Both the position numbers and the translations under genes were made by a program. Shown piece after piece: positions 46,170-56,287 of a DNA stretch of 64,000 nucleotides (within the stretch, counting starts at the first letter, position 1; each line of letters opens with the position of its first letter). The stretch comes from Nonomuraea sp. PA05 (GTDB taxonomy: Bacteria > Actinomycetota > Actinomycetes > Streptosporangiales > Streptosporangiaceae). Under the pieces are notes generated by a model. The model worked only from the letters and a program-made list of their open reading frames with translations. It was not told the origin of the DNA and did no database searches. The stretch covers positions 124,001 through 188,000 of the forward strand of contig NZ_VSEY01000002.1 in assembly GCF_008086045.1 (NCBI RefSeq), read 5' to 3'.

Positions 46170-47003
46170 ATGAGGGTGCTGATCGTGGGCGGAAGCGGGT
46201 TCCTCGGCGGCGAGCTCGTACGACGATGCGCCGCCGCCGGCCACGACGTCGGCGCCACCTACCTCACCAACCCCGCAGACCCCGCACAGGCGACCTGGCT
46301 CCCCCTGGACCTGCGCACGAGGCAAGAGGTGGCCACCGTCCTCGGCACGTTCGCGCCCGAGGTGACGATCAACGCCGCCTACCGCCAGTCCGACTGGGCG
46401 ACCACCGCCGACGGCGCCGCACACGTGGCGGCGGAAGTGGCGCGCGGCGGCGGGCGGCTGGTGCAGGTCTCCAGCGACGCGGTCTTCTCGGGCGCTCAGG
46501 AGCGGTACGACGAGACGTGCCCGCCCGACCCGATCACCCCGTACGGCGCGGCCAAGGCGGCGGCGGAGACGGCCGTGGGGGCCGCGCTGCCCGGGGCGGC
46601 GATCGTCAGGACGTCGCTCATCGTCGGGCACGGCCGGTCGGTCCACGAGGCGCTGGTGCGGTCGCTGGCCACGGGGGCGAGTGACGGGGCGCTGTTCACG
46701 GACGACGTGCGGTGCCCGGTCCACGTCTGCGACCTGGCGGCGGCGCTGCTGGAGGTGGCGGAGCGGGGGTTGGGGGGCGTGCTGCACGTGGCGGGGGCCG
46801 ACGCGGTGAGCCGGTACGAGCTGGGTGTGCTGATCGCCCGCAGGGACGGCCTGGACGCCTCCCGCCTCCGCGCCGGGAGCCGGGCCGGGGCGGGCGTGCC
46901 GGGGCCGCTGGAGGTGCGCCTGGACTGCTCGGCGACCCAGCGCCGGCTGACGACCCGGCTGCGCGGCGCCCGCGAGTTCCTGGCGGCACCCGACACCACC
47001 TGA
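46170..47003 (+). CDS. NAD-dependent sugar reductase/epimerase (RmlD-like SDR)
   Basis: 277 residues. Extended SDR: nucleotide-binding GGSGFLGG at the N-terminus, the segment TINAAYRQSDW, VQVSSDAVFSG, and the catalytic Tyr/Lys pair in YGAAK. It resembles dTDP-4-dehydrorhamnose reductase (RmlD). No other deoxysugar gene is adjacent, so the true substrate is open. ATG 46170. Confidence 0.87.
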   Translation: MRVLIVGGSGFLGGELVRRCAAAGHDVGATYLTNPADPAQATWLPLDLRTRQEVATVLGTFAPEVTINAAYRQSDWATTADGAAHVAAEVARGGGRLVQVSSDAVFSGAQERYDETCPPDPITPYGAAKAAAETAVGAALPGAAIVRTSLIVGHGRSVHEALVRSLATGASDGALFTDDVRCPVHVCDLAAALLEVAERGLGGVLHVAGADAVSRYELGVLIARRDGLDASRLRAGSRAGAGVPGPLEVRLDCSATQRRLTTRLRGAREFLAAPDTT

Positions 47004-47012
47004 CGCAGGCCT

Positions 47013-47120
47013 GCCCGACCGCCAGCGCGAGGCGCACATGGCCGACCGCCGGCACGAGGCGCGTATGGCCGACCGCCGGCGCGAGACGCGCACGCCCGAC
47101 CGCCGGCGCAAGGCGCACAA
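47013..47120. repeat. Four tandem 27-bp repeats downstream of the reductase gene
   Basis: Units starting at 47013, 47040, 47067 and 47094 follow the pattern G-CCGACCGCCGGCRCGAGGCGC plus four bases, without spacer. They begin ten bases after the reductase stop. The period is a multiple of three, and an open frame reads [W/R]PTAGARR-like nonapeptides, but no start or ribosome site supports a gene. Confidence 0.9.
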
Positions 47121-47192
47121 GAGCCCTGCGTCCAGCCGCCCGCACCCACCGACCTGAGACGCGGCGCAGGCGGGCGGCCGGACAACGAGGTC

Positions 47193-48629
47193 CTACCCCC
47201 GGTGCGCCTCGAAGCGAAGCGTCCGGGACACCCCCACCCGAACAGTGGTCCCCGGCGCGATCGTCACCGGCTCGTTCGGCGGGATGTCGTAGAAGTTCGG
47301 ATCGCCGGGCGGCTGGATCTGCGTCCCGTTGACGGACCCCAGGTCCACCAGGTTCACGTCCCACCCGTCGAGCGCCACCCGCAGATGCCGCCGCGACACC
47401 GACCCGTCCGGGCTGGTGACCTTGGCGGGCCTGGCGGTGCCGCCGGCGACCTCCGGCGCCCGTTCCGGGTCGCGGCCGAGGAGGTAGTCGCTCTCCAGCG
47501 GCAGCGCGGTCCCGTCGTCCAGAATGAGGACGCCGAGCGACGGTCGCGGCCCCTTGTACGGCACGAGCGTGCGCTGCACCAGCGCGATGCCGCACACCGC
47601 GCAGTACGGCACACGGGGGTCGTTGAAGTGGTCGTTCTTGCAGTCGACGCCGTAGACGAGCGGCCGGTCGCCGTGGTCGCCCTGCTGCTCCTGCTGCGGC
47701 GGCCCCGGGTGGTCGTACTGGTCGGGCGGGCCGAGCACGGGCGGCGCGGGCTGGTCGTAGTGGTCGGGCGGGCCGAGGTGCTGCGGGACGGGCTGGTCGC
47801 CGACGCCGTTGCCGGAGGCGGGCACCTCGTCGTAGGACGGGTACTGCGGCTGCTCGGGCAGGGACGGCGGCTGCTCCTGGTAGAGGGGCTCCTGCGGCGG
47901 CAGGTAGGGGGCCGGCTCCTGGGGCGTGTGGTAGGCGGGCGGCTCCATCGGCGCGGGCTGGGGGCCGGAGGGCGGGCCGGGCGCGATGGGCGGCTGGTCG
48001 GCCATCGGGTACGGCGGGCGCTCGACGGGCTGCTGCTGCTGCTGGGGCTGGTGCTGGGGCTGCTGGACGAGGTCGGGCTCGAGGTGGAAACCCGTGGCGG
48101 GCAGCTCGCTGGTCAGGAGCCTGGGCTGGGCGGGGGCGGCGGGCCGGCCGGTGAACTCGCCGGTGAGGTCGCCGACGAGGCCGCCGCCGTGCACGATGCC
48201 GCCGTCGAAGCGGACGGCCGGGTGCGGGCTGCCCGCGCCGGGCAGGCTGAGCTCGACGCGCTCGACGGGGCCGTTGACGAGGCGGTCGGCCCAGGTGAGG
48301 GAGTCGCTGCCGGCCAGCCGGGTCTCGCCGCCCGAGGTGGTGATGGTGGCCGAGGCGGAGCCGCTGACGAGGACGGCGACGCCGGCGCCGACGGGGCCGG
48401 CGACCGCGCAGGTGGCGGGGTCGGAGGCCATGTTGGCCGCCAGGACCTGAGCGGCGCGGCGGGCCAGCGCCCGGCCGTCACCGCCGGAGGCGGCGGTCTC
48501 GCGCAGCGCCTCGATCAGGGCGTCGGCGGCCGACTCGGCCGAGTCGCACACCAGCAGCAGCCCGCCTTCGTAGGCGACAAGCCCGTTTCCAGGAAGCGGA
48601 CGCACCACTCCGAAGCCTTGGTCGGTCAT
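47193..48629 (-). CDS. FHA-domain protein with zinc ribbon and Pro/Gln-rich linker
   Basis: 478 residues. The N-terminal ~170 residues resemble a PP2C-like or beta-rich region (VRPLPGNGLVAYEGGLLLVCDS) but lack metal-binding Asp motifs. A ~150-residue Pro/Gln/Tyr-rich linker follows, then a CxxC zinc ribbon (VDCKNDHFNDPRVPYCAVCG) and an FHA domain: LLGRDPERAPEV, SPDGSVSRRHLRV, DLGSVNGTQI. FHA domains bind phosphothreonine, so the protein likely serves Ser/Thr-kinase signalling; no kinase gene is adjacent. ATG 48629 follows GGAGG. Confidence 0.88.
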   Translation of the reverse strand: MTDQGFGVVRPLPGNGLVAYEGGLLLVCDSAESAADALIEALRETAASGGDGRALARRAAQVLAANMASDPATCAVAGPVGAGVAVLVSGSASATITTSGGETRLAGSDSLTWADRLVNGPVERVELSLPGAGSPHPAVRFDGGIVHGGGLVGDLTGEFTGRPAAPAQPRLLTSELPATGFHLEPDLVQQPQHQPQQQQQPVERPPYPMADQPPIAPGPPSGPQPAPMEPPAYHTPQEPAPYLPPQEPLYQEQPPSLPEQPQYPSYDEVPASGNGVGDQPVPQHLGPPDHYDQPAPPVLGPPDQYDHPGPPQQEQQGDHGDRPLVYGVDCKNDHFNDPRVPYCAVCGIALVQRTLVPYKGPRPSLGVLILDDGTALPLESDYLLGRDPERAPEVAGGTARPAKVTSPDGSVSRRHLRVALDGWDVNLVDLGSVNGTQIQPPGDPNFYDIPPNEPVTIAPGTTVRVGVSRTLRFEAHRG

Positions 48630-48969
48630 GCGTCCTCCTTCATGACGACCGTGCTGCGCTCATTGGTGCCCTCGCTGCGCTCGGTCACTCAACTCTCCTC
48701 CCCGGAAGCCGGCGTTGTTACGGCACCCGCACTGCCGTGCTGGCCACCAGCCATACGCATACCCAGACGGCGGGGCCGTGTCGCGGCCCCCTCGTCTCGA
48801 TTCGGTGAACCGGCGGACCGCGGCGAACCCCTCAACTGTGCAAGTTTGGCCAAACAGAACACTATCGGCCAGTCGCGGCATCGCAGAAATCGCGGGGGTC
48901 GGCTTCGGCCGCCTGAAACTGCTGGACACGACCCTATCGAGGGGTCGCCTCAGAAACGAGTGGGACAAA
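48630..48969. other. Intergenic region between FHA and site-2 protease genes
   Basis: 340 bases without a gene. It contains two terminator-like hairpins, at 48929-48947 (CGACCC/GGGTCG) and 48772-48790 (GGGGCCG/CGGCCCC), and probably the FHA promoter. Confidence 0.6.
48929..48947 (-). terminator. Candidate terminator of the site-2 protease gene
   Basis: CGACCC-TATCGAG-GGGTCG, six-base stem, 22 bases after the protease stop. A second, stronger hairpin lies further on at 48772-48790. Confidence 0.4.
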
Positions 48970-50106
48970 TCAGACGCCGCTGAAAACTCGGTTCACGTCG
49001 GCGGTCGAGAGCACGCCGAAGATCTCGCCGCCGTCCTCGACCAGCAGGTACTCGCTGCCGGGCGCCTCGCGCATGGCCTCGATCAGTGGCTCTCCCGTCA
49101 GGCCGGCGGCCAGCACCATGCGCGGCTCCAGCGACTTGGCCAGGGAGGCCACGTTCACCCACGGGCGCCGGTGCTCGGGGGTGGCCTGGACGGCGGCCTC
49201 GTTGACGATGGCGACGGGCCTGCCGTCGTGGTCGACGACGACGAGCGCGCCCGCGTGGCGTTCGGTGGCCTGCCGCAGCGCCTCCGACAGCGGCGTCTCG
49301 GCGGTCACCGGGATCGCCCTGCGCGCCAGGACGCGCGCGTTGACCTGAGGGATCCTGGCCCTGATCTTGGCCAGGCGCAGCGACTGGCTCGCGCCCATCC
49401 AGATGAACGAGGCCAGCACCAGCGGCCACACCAGGTTGGTCAGGCTCAGCTCCCGCCCGCCCGACAGCGCGCTCGCCACCGGGAACACCACGAGCAGCAC
49501 GGCCAGCACCCGCCCGCCCCAGGCCGCCACGACGGTGCCGGAGCCGGGGTTGCGGGTGATCTTCCACACGCCGGCGCGCAGCATCCTTCCGCCGTCGAGC
49601 GGCAAGCCGGGCAGCAGGTTGAACACGCCGACGATGAGGTTGGCGAACCAGAGCTGCCAGGTGAGCACCTCGAGGATGCCGCCGTCGTTGATGACGTACA
49701 CGTCGGCGACGAGGCCGAGCCCGGCCAGGCCGAGCGAGAGCGCCGGGCCCGCCGCGGCGACCATGAACTCCTTGCCCGGCGTCGGCGGCTCCTTCTCGAT
49801 CTCGGACACGCCGCCGAGCAGGTAGAGGGTGATCCTGCGGACCGGCAGGCCGTACGCCTTGGCCAGGACGCTGTGCGCCAGCTCGTGCAGCAGCACCGAG
49901 ACGTACAGCAGCACCGCGAACAGGAACGCCACCCCGTAGGCCGCGAAATCGTCGAGCTGGGGCAGCATCTGCCGCATCTGCGGCCCGAACATCACGGTGA
50001 TGAACGCGGCCACCAGGAACCACGTCCACGACACGTACACCGGAATGCCGAACGGCTTCCCCATCCGGATGCCGGAGGACTCCTGCCGCGGGCTCTGCTC
50101 GCTCAC
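48970..50106 (-). CDS. M50 site-2 protease with two CBS domains
   Basis: 378 residues. Zinc motif HELAH at residues 74-78 in the membrane and the second motif NLLPGLPLDGGRML, typical of the SpoIVFB-like group; the C-terminal ~120 residues are a CBS pair that may bind adenine nucleotides. It would cleave a membrane-embedded substrate, for example an anti-sigma factor. GTG 50106 has AAGGAG close upstream; the open frame extends further but without homology. Divergent from the RecB-like nuclease gene, as in other actinomycetes. Confidence 0.93.
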   Translation of the reverse strand: MSEQSPRQESSGIRMGKPFGIPVYVSWTWFLVAAFITVMFGPQMRQMLPQLDDFAAYGVAFLFAVLLYVSVLLHELAHSVLAKAYGLPVRRITLYLLGGVSEIEKEPPTPGKEFMVAAAGPALSLGLAGLGLVADVYVINDGGILEVLTWQLWFANLIVGVFNLLPGLPLDGGRMLRAGVWKITRNPGSGTVVAAWGGRVLAVLLVVFPVASALSGGRELSLTNLVWPLVLASFIWMGASQSLRLAKIRARIPQVNARVLARRAIPVTAETPLSEALRQATERHAGALVVVDHDGRPVAIVNEAAVQATPEHRRPWVNVASLAKSLEPRMVLAAGLTGEPLIEAMREAPGSEYLLVEDGGEIFGVLSTADVNRVFSGV

Positions 50107-50221
50107 CGCACTCCTTGAACGTCCATTACGTGCTGTTGCTGCCTTGATGCTACGCGCCCGATCACGTGTACCTCGTTGCGCGGAGGTTATTCTGTCGGGG
50201 TCTTGACCTAGAGTGCGGTGC

Positions 50222-51082
50222 ATGACATTGACCGAGCCGGTGATCATCGGAGCTCTCTCCCCGTCCCGGGCGGGCGATTTCATGACGTGTCCGCTGCTCT
50301 ACCGCTTCCGGGTGATCGACCAGCTCCCCGAGAAACCTTCGCAGGCGGCGGTGCGCGGCACGGTGGTCCACGCGGTGCTGGAGCGCCTGTACGACCTGCC
50401 CGCGCCGCGCCGCTCGGTGGAGGCGGCGCTGGAGCTGCTCGACCCGCAGTGGGAGCGGCTGCTGGCCGACGATCCGCAGTACGCGCAGATGTTCGCCGAC
50501 GAGGCGGAGCAGGCCGAGTGGCTGGCGCAGGCGCGCGAGATGCTGCGGCGCTACTTCACCCTGGAGGACCCGACGCGCCTGGAGCCCGCCGAGCGCGAGC
50601 TGTACGTGGAGGCGGTGCTCGACGGCGGGCTCATGCTGCGGGGGTACGTCGACCGGCTCGACGTGGCGCCGACGGGCGAGGTCCGGGTCGTCGACTACAA
50701 GACGGGCAGCGCGCCAGGGCCCGACTTCGAGGCCAAGGCGCTGTTCCAGATGAAGTTCTACGCGCTGGTGCTGTGGCGGCTGCGCGGCAGCGTGCCGCGG
50801 TTGCTGCAGCTCGTCTACCTGGGCGGGCAGGGCGAGGTGCTGCGGTACGCGCCGGACGAGGCCGACCTGCTGGCCACCGAGCGCAAGGTGATGGCGTTGT
50901 GGGCGGCGATCGAGCGGTCGCTGGAGACGGGCGAGTGGCGGGCGCGGCGCAGCCGGTTGTGCGACTGGTGCGATCATCAGGCGTTGTGCCCGGAGTTCGG
51001 GGGGACGCCGCCGCCGGTGCCCGATCGTCAGCCCGGCGACACGACGCGTAGCAGCCGCCGGGCGGCCACTGACGAGCTGTAG
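50222..51082 (+). CDS. RecB-family PD-(D/E)XK nuclease with Fe-S cluster
   Basis: 286 residues, the relative of M. tuberculosis Rv2119. LSPSRAGDFMTCPLLYRFRVID opens the domain with the first cluster Cys; RGTVVHAVLERLYD contains the His; LRGYVDRLDV and VRVVDYKTGSAPGPDFEAKALFQMKFYAL carry the Asp and D-x-K catalytic residues plus the QMKFY motif. Three C-terminal Cys (RLCDWCDHQALCPEF) complete a 4Fe-4S site as in AddB and Cas4. Presumed DNA repair exonuclease. ATG 50222. Confidence 0.93.
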   Translation: MTLTEPVIIGALSPSRAGDFMTCPLLYRFRVIDQLPEKPSQAAVRGTVVHAVLERLYDLPAPRRSVEAALELLDPQWERLLADDPQYAQMFADEAEQAEWLAQAREMLRRYFTLEDPTRLEPAERELYVEAVLDGGLMLRGYVDRLDVAPTGEVRVVDYKTGSAPGPDFEAKALFQMKFYALVLWRLRGSVPRLLQLVYLGGQGEVLRYAPDEADLLATERKVMALWAAIERSLETGEWRARRSRLCDWCDHQALCPEFGGTPPPVPDRQPGDTTRSSRRAATDEL

Positions 51083-51107
51083 GGGCGACGCCGCAGGCCT
51101 GGCGCGA

Positions 51108-51144
51108 GCCGGCCGGGCTCGTTCTCGAGGGTGGCCCGGCCGGC
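51108..51144 (+). terminator. Terminator after the RecB-like nuclease
   Basis: GCCGGCCGGGC and GCCCGGCCGGC form a perfect 11-bp stem with a 15-base loop, 26 bases after the stop. Confidence 0.75.
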
Positions 51145-51200
51145 GCTAATCCTCCCACGGGAGGAGGTTCCGGTCTCTCACCTGGTCTTACAGTGAAGCG

Positions 51201-52391
51201 GTGCGCATAGACCGGAGCAGGCTCCACGACACGGTGCTCGCCGGAGTGGTGGCAGCGGCCTCCGTGACGTTGTACGCGCTCTACGGCCCCGACCGGTTGC
51301 AGGCCGAGGGCATCCCGGTGGAGGGCATGCGCCAGCCCGACCTGCTGGGCGCGCTGCTGCTGGTGGCGGCGTCGGCGCCGGTGGCGGTGCGGCGGCGCTG
51401 GCCGTTGTCGGCGATGTGCGCGGGCCTGGTGCCGGAGACGTTGCTGAACGCGCTCGGTTACGGGACGGGCATGTCGAGCCTGGCCGGCATCGTGCTGCTG
51501 TATTCGGTGGCGACCTACCGGGGGCTGGCGGTGTCGCTGGCGGGGCTGGTGCTGTCGCTGGTGACGTATCTGGCGGGCGCGGTGTCGAGCCCGGCGAGGG
51601 CGGGCAGTGCGAGCGAGTACGTGGTCACGGCGCTGGTGCTGGTGGCGGTGTGGGGGGCCGGGCGGAGCCTGCGGTTGCGGCGGGCGTACCTGGAGGAGCT
51701 GAAGGACCGGGCGACGCGGCTGGAGCGGGCGCACGCGGCGGACACGCGGGCGGCGCGGGCCGAGGAGCGGTCGAGGATCGCTCGTGAGCTGCACGACGTG
51801 GTGGCGCACCACGTCAGTGTGATGACGGTGCAGGCGGCGGCGGCGCGCAGGGTGCTGGCCTCCGATCCCGAGCTGGCGCGGGAGGCGTTGTCGGCGATCG
51901 AGAACACGGGGCGGCTGGCGATGACGGAGATGCGTAACATCGTGGGCGTGCTGCGTACCGACACCAGGGCGGACGCGCGGGCGGAGCTTGGCCCGCAGCC
52001 GGGTGTGCGGGATCTGCCCGCGCTGGTCGAGCAGATGCGGGAGGCGGGGCTGGCGACGCGGCTGCGGGTGGAGGGCGAGCCGGTGGAGCTGCCCGCCGGG
52101 GTGGATCTGGCGGCGTACCGGCTGGTCCAGGAGGGGCTGACGAACAGCCTGCGGCACGCGGGCGTGGGGGCGGAGGCGGTGGTGACGGTCCGGTACGAGC
52201 CGTATGAGCTGGACGTGCGGGTGGAGGATGACGGGGTGGGGGCCGTGCAGGAGACGGGACGTCCGCCGGGGCATGGTTTGGTGGGCATTCGCGAGCGTGT
52301 TGCCCTTTATGGTGGAATTCTGAACATCGGTCCGCTACCCGGGGGCGGTTTCGAGGTGCGGGCGAGGCTCCCGTTGAAGGACGGCCAATGA
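51201..52391 (+). CDS. NarL/DesK-type sensor histidine kinase
   Basis: 396 residues. Five or six N-terminal transmembrane helices (~15-165) without a large extracytoplasmic domain; coiled coil; HisKA_3 box ERSRIARELHDVVAHHVSVM with the phosphorylated His; HATPase with N-box LVQEGLTNSLRHAG and G-box DDGVGA and GHGLVGIRERVALYGG. Signal unknown. GTG 51201. Overlaps the response regulator by four bases (ATGA). Confidence 0.94.
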   Translation: MRIDRSRLHDTVLAGVVAAASVTLYALYGPDRLQAEGIPVEGMRQPDLLGALLLVAASAPVAVRRRWPLSAMCAGLVPETLLNALGYGTGMSSLAGIVLLYSVATYRGLAVSLAGLVLSLVTYLAGAVSSPARAGSASEYVVTALVLVAVWGAGRSLRLRRAYLEELKDRATRLERAHAADTRAARAEERSRIARELHDVVAHHVSVMTVQAAAARRVLASDPELAREALSAIENTGRLAMTEMRNIVGVLRTDTRADARAELGPQPGVRDLPALVEQMREAGLATRLRVEGEPVELPAGVDLAAYRLVQEGLTNSLRHAGVGAEAVVTVRYEPYELDVRVEDDGVGAVQETGRPPGHGLVGIRERVALYGGILNIGPLPGGGFEVRARLPLKDGQ

Positions 52392-53071
52392 CGATCAGGG
52401 TGCTGCTGGTGGACGACCAGCCGCTGCTGCGTACCGGTTTCCGGCTGATCCTGGAGGCCGAGCCCGACATCACGGTGGTGGGGCAGGCCGGCGACGGCAA
52501 GGGCGCGCAGGAGCAGACGCGGGCGCTGCTGCCGGACGTGGTGCTGATGGACATCCGGATGCCCGGGGTCGACGGCATCGAGGCGACCCGCAGGATCGTG
52601 CGGGAGGCCGCGCCGTCGGCGCACGTGCCGAAGGTGCTGGTGCTGACGACGTTCGACCTCGACGAGTACATCGTGGAGGCGCTGCGGTCGGGGGCGTCGG
52701 GGTTCCTGCTGAAGGACGTGCCGCCGGACGAGCTGGTGCAGGCGATCCGGGTGGTGGCGGCGGGCGACGCGATCGTGGCGCCGAGCGTGACGCGGCGGCT
52801 GCTGGACCGGTTCGCGGCGCGGCTGCCGTCGGCGTACGAGCAGGCGGCGCCGGCGCGGCTCGACCGGCTGACGGAGCGGGAGCTGGAGGTGCTGCGGCTC
52901 ATCGCCAAGGGCATGTCGAACGCGGAGATCGCGGCCAAGCTGGTGGTGAGTGAGACCACGGTGAAGACGCACGTGGGCAACGTGCTGACGAAGCTGGGGC
53001 TGCGGGATCGGGTGCAGGCGGTGGTGCTGGCGTACGAGACGGGGCTGATCACGCCCGGGGCCATCAGCTAG
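52388..53071 (+). CDS. NarL/LuxR-type response regulator
   Basis: 227 residues. Receiver domain with VDDQPLLR (acidic pocket), phospho-acceptor Asp in DVVLMDIRMPGVDG, VLTTFD and the Lys in FLLKDVPP. A C-terminal LuxR helix-turn-helix: LTERELEVLRLIAKGMSNAEIAAKLVVSETTVKTHVGNVLTKL. Cognate partner of the kinase upstream by overlap. Confidence 0.96.
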   Translation: MTIRVLLVDDQPLLRTGFRLILEAEPDITVVGQAGDGKGAQEQTRALLPDVVLMDIRMPGVDGIEATRRIVREAAPSAHVPKVLVLTTFDLDEYIVEALRSGASGFLLKDVPPDELVQAIRVVAAGDAIVAPSVTRRLLDRFAARLPSAYEQAAPARLDRLTERELEVLRLIAKGMSNAEIAAKLVVSETTVKTHVGNVLTKLGLRDRVQAVVLAYETGLITPGAIS

Positions 53072-53085
53072 CCGCGGGCAGGACG

Positions 53086-53123
53086 GCGGCGGCCCGTCCG
53101 GTCAAGGCCGGGCGGGCCGCCGC
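53086..53123. terminator. Bidirectional terminator between response regulator and oppF
   Basis: GCGGCGGCCCG pairs with CGGGCCGCCGC (11 bp) around a loop that has a further short pairing. It sits in the 71-base gap between convergent genes and could serve both. Confidence 0.75.
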
Positions 53124-53142
53124 GATGTCGCGTCCTGGCCGG

Positions 53143-54161
<1,019 letters not shown>

Positions 54162-54165
<4 letters not shown>

Positions 54166-55187
54166 TGGGTCTCCAGCACTGGCTTGATCTCGTTCGCCCA
54201 CAGGCTCTGCCGTTCGGCGCGGTCCATGTGGCAGCGCACCAGGTGGCCGCCCTCGGTCTCGGCGAGGGCCGGGACCTCGGTATCCGCCTTGCCCTGCGTG
54301 CGTTCCGCGTACGGGCAGCGGGGGTGGAAGGCGCAGCCGGACGGCACGTTGATCAGGGACGGCGGCGAGCCCTTGATCGGCAGCAGCCGTTCGGTGGGCT
54401 CGCGGTCGAGCCGTGGCATGGAGCCGAGCAGGCCCCACGTGTAGGGGTGTTCCGGCCGGTAGAAGATGTCCTCGGCGGTGCCGTACTCAACGCACTTGCC
54501 GCCGTACATGACGAGGATCTCGTCGGACAGCTCGGCCACCACGCCCAGGTCGTGCGTGATGATGATCAGCGCCGAGTTGAACTCGCGCTGCAGGTCGCGC
54601 ATCAGGTCCAGGATCTGGGCCTGCACGGTCACGTCGAGTGCGGTGGTCGGCTCGTCGGCGATGAGCAGCTCGGGGTCGCACGAGAGCGCCATGGCGATCA
54701 TGGCGCGCTGGCGCATGCCGCCGGAGAACTCGTGCGGGTAGCTGTCGACGCGCCGGCGCGGCTCGGGGATGCCGACGTGGCCGAGCATGTCGATGGCGTG
54801 CTTGCGGGCGACCTGCTTGGAGACGTCGTTGTGGATGCGGTACGCCTCGATGATCTGGTGCCCGACGGAGTAGAACGGGTGCATCGACGACAGCGGATCC
54901 TGGAAGATCATCGCCATCTTCTTGCCGCGCAGCTTGCGCACGTGCTCGGCGGAGGCGCCGATGAGCTCCTCGCCGTCGAGCCAGATCTCGCCGGAGAGCT
55001 GGGCCCGGCCGCCCTTGTGCAGGCCCAGGATGCCCAGGCTGGTCACGCTCTTGCCGGAGCCCGACTCGCCCACGATGCCCAGGGTCTTGCCCCGCTCCAC
55101 GCCGAACGACAGCCCGTCGACGGACTTGACGAGGCCGTCGTCGGTCGGGAAGTGGATCTTCAGGTCCTTGACGTCAAGGAAGGTCAC
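54162..55187 (-). CDS. Oligopeptide ABC transporter ATPase OppD-type
   Basis: 341 residues. Walker A GESGSGKSV, signature FSGGMRQRA, Walker B LLIADEPTTALD, and the C-terminal GCAFHPRCPYAERTQ motif shared by Opp/Dpp ATPases. GTG 55187 overlaps the permease stop (GTGA). A longer open frame upstream is inside the permease gene in another frame. Confidence 0.93.
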
Positions 55188-56197
55188 GAAAGCCTCACCC
55201 TCGGGTCGACCACGGCGTACAGGAGGTCGACGATCAGACTCGCGGCCACCACGAAGCCGGCGGCGACGAGCACGACGCCCATGACCTGCGGAAGGTCCTG
55301 GTTCCTGATCGCCAGGATGGCGAACTGGCCGAGCCCGGGCAGAGTATAGGTGGTCTCGGTGAGGATGGCGCCGCCGATGAGCAGGCCGAAGTCGATGCCG
55401 AACAGGGTCAGGATCGGCGTGAGCGCGGCGCGCAGGCCGTGCTTGACCACGACCTGGTTCTCGCGCAGGCCCTTGGCCCTGGCGGTGCGGATGTAGTCCT
55501 CGCCCATCGTCTCCAGCATGCCCGCCCGCGTCAGCCGCGCATAGGTGGCGGCGAACAGGAACGCCAGCGTGATCCACGGCAGCGTCAGGTTGTAGGCCCA
55601 CTGCGCGGGGTTGGCCGTGAAGTCGGTCCAGGCGCCGCCGGGCGGTGTCCAGCCCAGGCCGTAGCTGAAGACGACCAGGGAGATCATGCCGGTGAAGAAG
55701 ATCGGCAGGGACACGCCGGCGAGGGCGGTGCCCATCGAGATCCGGTCGAAGATGCTGCCTCTGCGCAGCGCGGACAGCACGCCCACGCTGACGCCGGCCA
55801 GCACCCACAGCAGCGCGGCGCCGAGGGCCAGGGAGAAGGTGACCGGCATGCGGTCGACCAGGTCAGGCCAGACGGGCTGCCCGCTGATGAAGGAGTAGCC
55901 GAAGCAGGGCGCGGGGCACTGCTCGACGCCGGCGCCGTAGTCGTACTCGGCGCCCGCGAACAGGCCCTTGACGAACCTGCCGTACTGCACGACCACCGGG
56001 TCGTTGAAGCCCAGGCGCTCCGCGACCAGGTGCACGGTCTCCGGAGTGGCGGCGCGCCCGACGTATCGCGAGGCGAGGGCCTCGGGTGTCGCCCCCGCCC
56101 ATTGCGGCACCAGGAAGAAGATGCCGAAGGTGACCATGCTGATCACGATCAGCATGGCGACGGCGCCGATCAGGCGCCTGATGATGTATGTGACCAC
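55184..56197 (-). CDS. Oligopeptide ABC transporter permease OppB-type
   Basis: 337 residues, six helices. MVTYIIRRLIGAVAMLIVISMVTFGIFFLVP is the characteristic N-terminus; the EAA loop is YIRTARAKGLRENQVVVKHGLRAALTPIL. A ~60-residue extracytoplasmic loop with two Cys (QCPAPCFGYSF) follows helix 1. GTG 56197. A 27-base hairpin lies between oppA and this gene. Confidence 0.94.
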   Translation of the reverse strand: MVTYIIRRLIGAVAMLIVISMVTFGIFFLVPQWAGATPEALASRYVGRAATPETVHLVAERLGFNDPVVVQYGRFVKGLFAGAEYDYGAGVEQCPAPCFGYSFISGQPVWPDLVDRMPVTFSLALGAALLWVLAGVSVGVLSALRRGSIFDRISMGTALAGVSLPIFFTGMISLVVFSYGLGWTPPGGAWTDFTANPAQWAYNLTLPWITLAFLFAATYARLTRAGMLETMGEDYIRTARAKGLRENQVVVKHGLRAALTPILTLFGIDFGLLIGGAILTETTYTLPGLGQFAILAIRNQDLPQVMGVVLVAAGFVVAASLIVDLLYAVVDPRVRLS

Positions 56198-56210
56198 CGC
56201 TGTCGGCCGA

Positions 56211-56237
56211 GTGGCCCGCCCGCCGCGGGCGGGCCAC
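56211..56237 (-). terminator. Intercistronic hairpin between oppA and oppB
   Basis: Perfect 12-bp GC-rich arms (GTGGCCCGCCCG and its complement) with a three-base loop in the 90-base gap. Such hairpins downstream of binding-protein genes commonly act as partial terminators or 3' stabilisers, giving excess binding protein. Confidence 0.75.
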
Positions 56238-56287
56238 TCCTGCCTTCACCTGCCTTCGCTAGATCCCCGGACCGCGTCCAGTAACCG

